Positions 34,357-41,998 of a DNA stretch of 57,872 bases are shown in pieces. A program made the translations under genes and the position numbers. The DNA comes from Burkholderia sp. E7m39 (GTDB lineage Bacteria > Pseudomonadota > Gammaproteobacteria > Burkholderiales > Burkholderiaceae). How positions within the stretch are numbered: the first letter of the stretch is position 1; each line of letters begins with the position of its first letter. Location: NCBI GenBank assembly GCA_001319865.1, contig BBSL01000223.1:1-57872 (forward strand), in the 5' to 3' direction. A model generated the notes under the pieces. The model did not search any database. It saw only the letters and a list, made by a program, of their open reading frames with translations, and was not told where the DNA came from.

Positions 34357-35904
34357 ATGAGTGATCGAGATGAAATCCCCACGCGAATGGGCAGGCGCAC
34401 GCGCTCCACCATCGTATGGGCGCTTGCGCTGGGCGCACCGGACGCAAACGAAGGTTTGCAGCGCTGGCTCTATAACGCATTGCGTCTGGCCATCGTCACA
34501 GCGCGACTGCCAGCAGGCAGCGTGCTGCCGGGCACGCGCACGCTCGCGAAGCAATACGGCATTGCGCGAGGCACCGTCGCGGCGGCCTATGAGCAGTTGC
34601 ATTCGGAAGGATATCTGGTTACCCGCACGGGAAGCGGCACGCGCGTAAGCACGACTCTGCCCGATTCAAAGCCCCAGATCCCACCCGCCCAAACGCCGCA
34701 AGCGACGCATGAGCGCGACGTTTCGCGGGAATGTCGCGCGCCGTGGATACACCGGCTTAGCCAATGTGACCCGCCCTTTCCTCTCGCAACCGCAAACGCA
34801 CTGCCGCAGCCATTTCTTCCGCATCGCGGCGACATTCGACTGTTTCCCGTCGATTTGTGGCGTCAACTTCACGTGCGGCAGTTGGGGCCTTCCCGCTTGC
34901 TCACGCTCAACGACACGAGCCCGGGCGGATTGCCCGCATTGCGCTGCGCGATTGCAGGACATTTGGCCATTGCGCGGGGCGTGCACGTGTCGCCGGAACA
35001 GATCGTTGTCGTCGGCAGCGTGCAACAGGCGCTCGATCTTTGTATGCGCTTGCTGACAGCGCCGGGCGACGCCGTGTGGATGGAAGATCCCGGCTATATC
35101 GGCGCGCGGCAGATCATGCACGCGAGCGGCGCGCATGTCGTCGATGTGCCCGTCGATTGCGAAGGCTTGCGTGTGGAAGACGGCATCCGCGAAGCACCTG
35201 CGGCGACACTCGCCTACGTAAGCGCATCGCGCCATGCACCGCTCGGTGTGCCGCTATCCGCGCGCCGGCGCGCTGCACTGCTGGAGTGGGCGACGCAAAG
35301 CGGTGCGATCGTGTTCGAAGACGACTACGACAGCGAGTATTGCTCCCGTTCGGGCCCGCTGCCGGCGCTGCGCAGTCTTCCCGGCGCCGACTCGCGCGTC
35401 GTGCTGGCGGGCACTTTCAACAAGGTGATGTTCCCATCGCTGCGGCTCGCGTATGCGGTGCTGCCGCCGCAGCTTGTCGAGCCGTTCGTGCGCGCGGCGT
35501 CACTCACGGCCAGAAGCGCAAATGGATTGACGCAAGCTGTGCTCGCGGAGTTTCTCGGCGATGGACATTTCGACCAGCATGTGCGCCGGATCAGAAAGAT
35601 CTACGCCGCACGCGCAAGCGCGTTCGAACACGCGGCGCAGAAGTACTGGCAGGATCTCATCGACGTTGCGCCCGTGTCTGGACTCGATGTGGTAGGTCGA
35701 CTGCGGTCGTTCGATGAGCACACGGCCGTTCAAAAGCTGAAAGCGGCGGGTATCGATGCCGCGCCGTTGGGCCGGTACACGCACCGCCATACGCAGCGCC
35801 CGGCGCTCGTGATGGGCTTCGCGCCATTCCGCGAAGACGAAATCGATCGCGCCGCGCAACGGATCGCAGCCGCGTTCAACGAAACGGCATCGACGGTGGC
35901 ATGA
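34357..35904 (+). CDS. MocR/PdxR-type regulator (GntR winged helix fused to aminotransferase)
   Basis: 515 residues from the ATG at 34357; the frame is open far upstream, and ATGs at 34321 and 34387 are alternatives. The GntR HTH spans about residues 35-95 (RLPAGSVLPGTRTLAKQYGI, RGTVAAAYEQLHSEGYLVTR). A fold-type I aminotransferase domain follows from about 130 to the end. The PLP-binding Lys is present in VLAGTFNKVMFPSLRLAY and the Asp in FEDDYDSEY. Such regulators sense PLP or amino-acid derivatives. The neighbouring TetR and SDR genes are possible targets. Confidence 0.9.
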   Translation: MSDRDEIPTRMGRRTRSTIVWALALGAPDANEGLQRWLYNALRLAIVTARLPAGSVLPGTRTLAKQYGIARGTVAAAYEQLHSEGYLVTRTGSGTRVSTTLPDSKPQIPPAQTPQATHERDVSRECRAPWIHRLSQCDPPFPLATANALPQPFLPHRGDIRLFPVDLWRQLHVRQLGPSRLLTLNDTSPGGLPALRCAIAGHLAIARGVHVSPEQIVVVGSVQQALDLCMRLLTAPGDAVWMEDPGYIGARQIMHASGAHVVDVPVDCEGLRVEDGIREAPAATLAYVSASRHAPLGVPLSARRRAALLEWATQSGAIVFEDDYDSEYCSRSGPLPALRSLPGADSRVVLAGTFNKVMFPSLRLAYAVLPPQLVEPFVRAASLTARSANGLTQAVLAEFLGDGHFDQHVRRIRKIYAARASAFEHAAQKYWQDLIDVAPVSGLDVVGRLRSFDEHTAVQKLKAAGIDAAPLGRYTHRHTQRPALVMGFAPFREDEIDRAAQRIAAAFNETASTVA

Positions 35905-35996
35905 AGACGGCGTGTCCGCGCCGGCTTGCCGTTTGACTCGCGCCCTTCAATCGCGTCGGTCTGATACCGCGCGATTGAAGGCTCTGCATGGACACG

Positions 35997-36740
35997 CTAT
36001 TGCAGCGTGTACCCGTTATCGACGATCAGATCCTGACCGTACAAGCCGCGCGACGCGGGCGAAAGCAGGAACATGATCGTATCGGCGATTGCGCCCGGTT
36101 CGAGGAATTGACCTGTCAGCAGCCTCTGGTTCACGCGCTCCGCCACCCGGGCGAGTTGCTCTTGCGGCAAGCCAAGCGTGGACCAGATGGCAGTCGCAGT
36201 CGGGCCCGGCGACACCAGATTGATCCTGATGCCACGCGCCGCGAGTTCGACTGCGAGTGTTCTGGCTTGTGCCTTCAGCGCAGTCTTCGTAGCGATATAA
36301 GCCGCGAGCCCAGGAAAGGTCACTGACGACAGAAAGGTGCCAATGAAAACGACGGATACCGGTTTCGCCAATCCCGCCTGTAGCGCACGCAGCGTGTTCA
36401 ATGCGCCCGCGCCGTTCACGGCCCATTGATGTTCAAATGCTGACGCATCCAGACCATCGGCCAGTTGCGCAATGCCCGCATTGGGCACGAGGAAATGGAC
36501 CGGGCCGATTTCTCGTGCACGCTCGGCAAGCGCGAGAAGATCGGCGTTTTGCGTCACATCTCCCGCAATCCATTCGAGCTTTTCTCCGTATTGCGAGGCG
36601 AGTGTACTCAAGCCGCCGATGGTTCTGTTCATCGCCAAGACGCGCGCTCCGTGCTCCAGCAAACGGTGGACCGTCGCGAGTCCGATGCCCGAGCTCGCGC
36701 CCGTTACGACAGCAAGGCGATTATCGAAGTCCTTAAACAT
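35997..36740 (-). CDS. Short-chain dehydrogenase/reductase
   Basis: 247 residues from the ATG at 36740, supported by AAAAGGAAAGAACC. The SDR motifs are AVVTGASSGIGLATVHRLLE, VPNAGIAQ, a Ser in FIGTFLSSVTF, YIATK (YxxxK) and NLVSPGPTATAIW. Cytoplasmic NAD(P)-dependent oxidoreductase, substrate unknown. It is downstream of, and in the same direction as, the LysR gene ending at 36929. Confidence 0.88.
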   Translation of the reverse strand: MFKDFDNRLAVVTGASSGIGLATVHRLLEHGARVLAMNRTIGGLSTLASQYGEKLEWIAGDVTQNADLLALAERAREIGPVHFLVPNAGIAQLADGLDASAFEHQWAVNGAGALNTLRALQAGLAKPVSVVFIGTFLSSVTFPGLAAYIATKTALKAQARTLAVELAARGIRINLVSPGPTATAIWSTLGLPQEQLARVAERVNQRLLTGQFLEPGAIADTIMFLLSPASRGLYGQDLIVDNGYTLQ

Positions 36741-36928
36741 GGTTCTTTCCTTTTCGTTTGTTCCGTTCTTTTGTCGGGCGACAGATCGTGAATCGCCTGA
36801 CGCGTTGCATGAATCAAGAATCAGGCCAAGCGAAGATCCCTTGTTTAAAGGGCGATTTCGATTGAATGCTGTCGAATCGACCCGAAGCAAATTGACTCCT
36901 TAGGCAGTCTTATCGACAAGGCGCGCAA

Positions 36929-37825
36929 TCAGGCAGTTCGCTTTAGCGATTGCGTTAGTTCTGCCGCGACGAAATCGATAAATATTCTCGCCCGCGACGG
37001 CATGCTTCTGCCAAATGCATGAAGCGCCTGCACGGGAATGGTGGCAAGCGCGATATCGGGTAACACCACGCTCAAGCGGTTAGCAGCGAGATCGGCTTTG
37101 ACAGTCGTGCGCAGAAGCTGTGCAATTCCCAGTCCGTTGACAGCGGCCACTCTCATCGCGTCGCCGCTGTCGGCGTCGAACACGCCTTCAACTGTCATGC
37201 TGCTTCCATCGCCAAAGATGACGGGCATTGCACGTCCATTGAGCCAGTAACGCACATGCCGGTGTGCGGCGAGGTCGTGCCTGCTTTCGGGCGTGCCGTG
37301 CCGTCGCAGATAGTCCGGGGATGCAACGAGCAATAGCGGAAGGTCCGCTATCGGCTGAGCGTACAGCCGGCTATCGACCGTCTGTCCAACCCGGAGGGCG
37401 ATATCGAATCCTTCGCGGATGAGATCCACATGACGGTCGCTGATGCTCACTTCGAGCGCGAGTGCCGGATTGTCAGGCATCAATTTTTGCGTGAGCGGTT
37501 CCAGCAAGGCCCGCCCCAGATCGCCGGGCAGACTCACACGCAATCTGCCGACGGCTGTTGCGGGCGCAGTGAGTACGTCGTCGGCTTCTTCGAGTGCGCG
37601 CATAGGCGGCGCAATGCGCTCGTAATAGACCTGGCCTTCGTGGGTCAGCACGAAGGCGCGGGGCGAGCGCTGAAACAGCCGAACGCCAAGCCGCTTCTCC
37701 AGCCGTGCCACGCTCTTCGATACCGCCGACGGAGTCGTTCGGAGCGAGCGCGCCGCGGCCGTAAACGAACCCGCCTCGACCGCCCTCACGAATGCAGGCA
37801 GACCACTCAATCTCTCAACAGACAT
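36929..37825 (-). CDS. LysR-family transcriptional regulator
   Basis: 298 residues from the ATG at 37825 (a GTG lies three codons earlier). The HTH is AFVRAVEAGSFTAAARSLRT, PSAVSKSVARLEKRLGVRLF. The effector domain from 90 on includes DRHVDLIREGFDIALRVG, typical of the CrgA/AaeR-like subgroup next to SDR genes. It is divergent from the SDR gene at 37937. Confidence 0.91.
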   Translation of the reverse strand: MSVERLSGLPAFVRAVEAGSFTAAARSLRTTPSAVSKSVARLEKRLGVRLFQRSPRAFVLTHEGQVYYERIAPPMRALEEADDVLTAPATAVGRLRVSLPGDLGRALLEPLTQKLMPDNPALALEVSISDRHVDLIREGFDIALRVGQTVDSRLYAQPIADLPLLLVASPDYLRRHGTPESRHDLAAHRHVRYWLNGRAMPVIFGDGSSMTVEGVFDADSGDAMRVAAVNGLGIAQLLRTTVKADLAANRLSVVLPDIALATIPVQALHAFGRSMPSRARIFIDFVAAELTQSLKRTA

Positions 37826-37902
37826 AGATGACACTTTGGAAAAATTGATTGTTCCGTTGCGGGACTACAGCGCTCAGACCTCCGACGTTACATTGACGCC
37901 GT

Positions 37903-37918
37903 ACGCAAATACTTGCGT
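37903..37918. promoter_or_regulatory. Inverted repeat in the LysR/SDR intergenic region
   Basis: ACGCAA-ATAC-TTGCGT, a 6+6 dyad with 4-nt centre, lies 19 bp before the SDR start and about 78 bp before the LysR start. It is a candidate LysR operator for this divergent pair. Confidence 0.5.
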
Positions 37919-37936
37919 TGAAGAACGGAGAGTCAA

Positions 37937-38686
37937 ATGGATCGGCTTAAGAACAAAGTGGCTGTCGTCACAGGCGGCAATAGTGGAATTGGCTTTGCAA
38001 CCGCAAAGCTCTTTATCGCGGAAGGCGCGAGCGTCGTGATCGTCGGGCGTCGCGCCGATGCCGTCGATGCAGCAACGGCTCAACTCGGCGAACGCGCGAC
38101 GGGGTTGACCGGCGATCTCGCCGATGCGCAAACCCATGCGCGCGTGGCCGATCTGGTTGCTCGACGCTTCGGCATGGCCGACATCTACGTCGCCAATGCA
38201 GGCATGAACACGATCACGCCGTCAGACCAGGTCAGCATCGAATCGTACGATGCGCATTTCGCCGCGAACACCAAAGCCGTGTTCTTCGGCGTTCAGACAA
38301 TCATGCCGCTCATTCGCGACAACGGCGTCATTCTGCTGACCAGTTCGATTGCGAGCGCGAAAGTACTCGATGGACACGCTGTGTATGCAGGCTCCAAAGC
38401 GGCAATCGAAGCGTTTGCCCGAAGCTGGACACTTGAATTCAAAGCGCGCGGCATTCGCGTCAACGTACTGAGTCCCGGCCCGGTCGATACGCCGATTCTT
38501 TCCAAGCTCGGCATCGACGCGACGTCCCGCCCCGCGTTCGAGGCAGCCATCGCCGAGCGCATTCCGCTCGCGCGCCTTGGACGCCCGGAAGAACTGGCGC
38601 GCGCCGCGCTGTTTCTCGTCAGCGATGAAAGCAGCTTCGTCACGGGCGTCAATCTGCGCGTCGATGGCGGCATATCGCTGACGTGA
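37937..38686 (+). CDS. Short-chain dehydrogenase/reductase
   Basis: 249 residues, classical SDR: VAVVTGGNSGIGFATAKLFI, YVANAGMNTI, the Ser in ILLTSSIAS, YAGSK (YxxxK) and the C-terminal FVTGVNLRVDGGIS. GGAGAGTCAA precedes the ATG. It is probably controlled by the divergent LysR gene. It ends 21 bp from the convergent PEBP-like gene. Confidence 0.91.
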   Translation: MDRLKNKVAVVTGGNSGIGFATAKLFIAEGASVVIVGRRADAVDAATAQLGERATGLTGDLADAQTHARVADLVARRFGMADIYVANAGMNTITPSDQVSIESYDAHFAANTKAVFFGVQTIMPLIRDNGVILLTSSIASAKVLDGHAVYAGSKAAIEAFARSWTLEFKARGIRVNVLSPGPVDTPILSKLGIDATSRPAFEAAIAERIPLARLGRPEELARAALFLVSDESSFVTGVNLRVDGGISLT

Positions 38687-38707
38687 CCCGCGATGCAAGG
38701 GCGAGGT

Positions 38708-39277
38708 TCAGTCCGGCGCCCGGCGATACTTCGCGACGTATCGGGCCTGCGCAATGACGTTGCCATGCATCTGATAAGCGACGAGCGCGGGGCTCGATGC
38801 CGCGCGCACATCGATATGCGGCACGTTCAGCGCAGACGCCGTGACGACATAGCGATGCGACGTTCCCTGCGGCGGGCAAGGACCGCCGTAACGCGACTCG
38901 CCGAAGTCCGTCAGCGTTTCTACGGCGCCCGTCGGCAAGCGCTTTGGATCGCCCGATGCACCCTTGTCGATCGACGTAGCCGTCGCCGGAATGTTGACCA
39001 CTTCCCAATGTGTCCAGCCGAGCCCGCCCGTCGGCGCATCGGGATCATAGATCGTCACGACGATGCTCTGCGCGCCCGCCGGTACGTTCGACCACGAAAT
39101 ATGCGGCGATACGTTGTCGCCGTGGCAGCCGAATCCGCCGTACACCTGCTCGTTCGCGAACTGACCGCGACTCAGGTCGTCCACTTTCACGGTGAAGGGT
39201 TCGGCGAGCGCTATCGCCGGCATGATCGAGAGAAGCACTGCAGAACAAATCGTCATTCGAAGAACGGTCAGCCGCAT
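38708..39277 (-). CDS. Periplasmic YbhB/YbcL-family (PEBP-like) protein
   Basis: 189 residues. The signal peptide ends near IMPAIALA. The PEBP fold is marked by VSPHISWSNVPAGAQSIVVT, YDPDAPTGGLGWTHWEVVNI and GGPCPPQGTSHRYVVTASAL. Bacterial members are of unclear function, although the fold binds small anionic ligands. Monocistronic by appearance. Confidence 0.9.
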   Translation of the reverse strand: MRLTVLRMTICSAVLLSIMPAIALAEPFTVKVDDLSRGQFANEQVYGGFGCHGDNVSPHISWSNVPAGAQSIVVTIYDPDAPTGGLGWTHWEVVNIPATATSIDKGASGDPKRLPTGAVETLTDFGESRYGGPCPPQGTSHRYVVTASALNVPHIDVRAASSPALVAYQMHGNVIAQARYVAKYRRAPD

Positions 39278-39397
39278 CGCGCGCTCCGTTGCAAGAAAAA
39301 CGTGTGATGTGTGCGGCGGCGATGCGTGAGAACCGCATCACGGCCGCACCCGGAGATCCGCCCGGTTCGCCTTTACAGCGCGAGCGGCTACATCCGT

Positions 39398-40606
39398 CTA
39401 GCCGAAAGTCGCGAGGGGATCGCCAGCGGCCAGTGCCTCTGCGCGATCGGCTGCCGGCGGATAGATCCACTTCGTGTTGATCATCTGCTTGCGCTCCTTG
39501 CCTTCGGCACGCGTCAGCTTGACCTGACGGTCCCAGCCTTCCGAATAAATGGCGCCCCATTCGCCGAGATCGACGCACGTCGCGTAGAACGGCTGGCGGT
39601 ACTGGAGCGTCGGCAGACCGAGCAGATCGGCGGCGACGTTGTAGCCGCCGAACTTGCCCATCACCATGGCGTGCTGGCAGGACATCAGCGCGTAGTTTCC
39701 GTCGTCGTCTGTCAGGACTCGCGCGACGTCGCCCGCCACGAACACGTCGCGTGCTTCCGGCACGCGCAGGTCTTCGGCGGCTTCGACGCGCCCAAGCGGA
39801 TCGAGGCGCGACGATACCTGCGCGGCCAACGTGCTCGCGCGCATGCCGCCAGCCCAGATCACCGTCTTCGCTTCGATGCGCGCGCCCGACGCCGTCCGCA
39901 CGCCGTCTGCATCGATCGCCACCACGCCCGAGCCGAGCACGGCCTCGACGCCCAGCGACTCGAACGCCTCGGCGATGAAAGGACGCGGATTGGCCCCGAG
40001 ATCGGGACCGATTTCATCCTGCGAGCCGATCACGACGACACGCGTTTGCGCGTCGGCGCCGAACACATCGCGCAGGCGCTTCGGCAATTCGGTTGCGACC
40101 TCGATACCCGTGAAGCCACAGCCGACAATCGCGACGGTGTTGCGCGCAGGCGTTGCCGGCTGCTTCGTCAGGCTGGCGAAGTGCTGATCGAGCAAGACGG
40201 CATCTTCGATACGATCGACCGAGAACGCATGCTCCGCAAGACCGGGAACAGGCGGCCGGCTCAGCTTGCTGCCGCTCGTCAGCAGCAAGCGGTCGTACGC
40301 GAGCGAACGCGTTTGCCCGTCGGCCGACACGACATTGACTGTCTTGTCCCGAACGGAAATCTCATCGACACTGCCTTCGACATACTTCACACCCACGGCC
40401 TCGAGCAGCGGCAACAGCGGCGCGGCCATCTTCTGCGGCTCGCTTTCATACATGCGCGGCCGGATCTGCAATTCCGGCTGCGGCGAGATCAACGTAATTT
40501 CGACGTCGCTGCTGCGCACGCCGGCGCTGTCGAGCACGCGCGCTGCGCCCAGCGCGCCCCACACGCCGGCGAAACCGGCACCCACGATCAGGATCTTCTG
40601 CGACAT
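39398..40606 (-). CDS. FAD-dependent NADH:quinone oxidoreductase (NDH-2-like)
   Basis: 402 residues from the ATG at 40606 (CTGAAGGCAAATTC upstream). Two dinucleotide-binding motifs are clear, ILIVGAGFAGVWGALGAA for FAD and VAIVGCGFTGIEVATELP for NADH, followed by VFVAGDVAR and the substrate-side QHAMVMGKFGGYNVAADLLG. Type II NADH dehydrogenases are single-subunit, non-pumping peripheral membrane enzymes. It lacks an obvious C-terminal amphipathic anchor, so another quinone reductase of this family is possible. Confidence 0.88.
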   Translation of the reverse strand: MSQKILIVGAGFAGVWGALGAARVLDSAGVRSSDVEITLISPQPELQIRPRMYESEPQKMAAPLLPLLEAVGVKYVEGSVDEISVRDKTVNVVSADGQTRSLAYDRLLLTSGSKLSRPPVPGLAEHAFSVDRIEDAVLLDQHFASLTKQPATPARNTVAIVGCGFTGIEVATELPKRLRDVFGADAQTRVVVIGSQDEIGPDLGANPRPFIAEAFESLGVEAVLGSGVVAIDADGVRTASGARIEAKTVIWAGGMRASTLAAQVSSRLDPLGRVEAAEDLRVPEARDVFVAGDVARVLTDDDGNYALMSCQHAMVMGKFGGYNVAADLLGLPTLQYRQPFYATCVDLGEWGAIYSEGWDRQVKLTRAEGKERKQMINTKWIYPPAADRAEALAAGDPLATFG

Positions 40607-40873
40607 GAATTTGCCTTCAGTTAGAGAGTTACGAAGTCGATGGCGGGCACCCTGGTCGACACCATCGGGACCGTGCATCGTCAGGCGGCGTGCGTCGATG
40701 AACGCCGGCGTGCCGCACCATTTCTGGCAGGTGTGACGGATTGTAGGTTTGGACGCGCGGCGCCAGAAGACACGCAGACAGCCGCATCGTGTTGTCTCGA
40801 CCGCAACAATCGATATCGCCGGAAAGGGGAACTTAGGAGGTGGTGTGCGACCAAGGCGGCCGCCATCGCCGCG

Positions 40874-41650
40874 CTATGGATGGCGGTTGCTGTAGTTCGG
40901 TATCGACCCATTGGCGCGAGCGCGCCTGAGTTCCGCCACGACTTCGGCGCGCGACTTCGGACGCTGCGCCGATGCATGAACCGTGTGATCGCGCTGTGCG
41001 GCAGAGGACGCCTGATGCGATCTGGCGTGGGTCTTTCCGCTCGACGCCACCTTCGCATGCCGCGCGGTCCGCTCATGCTTGCGGTCCGGTTCATGTGCGA
41101 CAGGCAACGCATTCTGTTGCGCCGGGCGAGCCTGCACGGCGTTCACGCTGGCAGGCGCGGCGGCCTGCGGGCTGTCGCTTGCCGTCACGATCGCATCGGC
41201 AGCCGCGCGAGCCTGTTTCGCCTCGCGCGCGCGCAATTCCTGCTGCAGCGCCAGCGCCTGGGGCAGATCGCTGTGGACGGCGAGCACGGCTTCGAGCAGC
41301 ACCTTCGCGGCCGTCAGATCGTTGCGTTGCAGACTGTCGTGGACCGACTGCAGCACGTACGCGATATCCGCTTCGGAGGTGTCGTCGGGCGCGATGGCGG
41401 GCGGCGCAGTGCCCGCAGGGTTGGCAAGCGGGGTGACGCGTGGGGTGACAAGCGGGGTGGCAAGCGGGGCAACAAGCGGGGCAACAAGCGGCGCTTGGGG
41501 CGGATTGTCGGCGGTGGGAATATCGTCGCGCTGAAATAGCGCGGGCCTGGAGGAGTCTCCAGACTCCATATGCAATGCCACCGCGGCAAGGGCGAGTCCG
41601 CCCATTACGACGCAGCCCGCAATAGCCTTCCTGTCGAAGCGACCGTTCAT
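40874..41650 (-). CDS. Membrane-anchored Pro-repeat hypothetical protein
   Basis: 258 residues from the ATG at 41650 (TGGAGTGAAACG upstream). One N-terminal hydrophobic segment (IAGCVVMGGLALAAVALHM) is followed by a Pro/Val/Ala repeat (VAPLVAPLATPLVTPRVTPL) encoded by 12-bp DNA repeats. A helical TPR-like stretch follows (YVLQSVHDSLQRNDLTAAKV), then a long basic His/Arg/Ala-rich tail ending in KSRAEVVAELRRARANG. It looks like an anchored periplasmic protein with a spacer. No family recognised. Confidence 0.7.
   Translation of the reverse strand: MNGRFDRKAIAGCVVMGGLALAAVALHMESGDSSRPALFQRDDIPTADNPPQAPLVAPLVAPLATPLVTPRVTPLANPAGTAPPAIAPDDTSEADIAYVLQSVHDSLQRNDLTAAKVLLEAVLAVHSDLPQALALQQELRAREAKQARAAADAIVTASDSPQAAAPASVNAVQARPAQQNALPVAHEPDRKHERTARHAKVASSGKTHARSHQASSAAQRDHTVHASAQRPKSRAEVVAELRRARANGSIPNYSNRHP
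41418..41489. repeat. 12-bp coding repeat, six units
   Basis: Six units based on GGGGTGACAAGC/GGGGCAACAAGC; the last two are identical. On the minus strand they encode four-residue Pro-Leu-Val/Ala units in the hypothetical protein at 40874-41650. Copy number may vary by slippage. Confidence 0.8.
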
Positions 41651-41998
41651 CGTTTCACTCCAGCGCGAAGCCGTTTCGAGCAAGACGGATGCCCACCCCG
41701 CTGCACGGCCCTATCGCAACATGATAAACACGGTCCGCGCGACGAGTCACTAGCGCGTGAAGCGCGGGAAGCAAACGATGCGAACGACGCGCCATGCATG
41801 CCGCTTCAAGAAAGACCGATGTAAGCATTGCGCACGCGTTGCGAAGCGTACCAGCGGACGGCACGAAGAATGCTGGCAAGGATTGGTTTGTCTCATCTCC
41901 ATTGCATGCGCGAAGCGCCCGCCGGGTCGCCGACTACACTGAGTAACGGAAACTAACGCAATCGCATGCGCGACGAATCTTTCACGGAGGATTGCAGC
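41651..41998. other. Intergenic region upstream of gcd
   Basis: 348 bp between divergent genes. A -10-like TACACT at 41934-41939 lies 60 bp before the gcd ATG without a convincing -35. A strong GGAGG (41986-41990) belongs to gcd. No other structure recognised. Confidence 0.45.
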
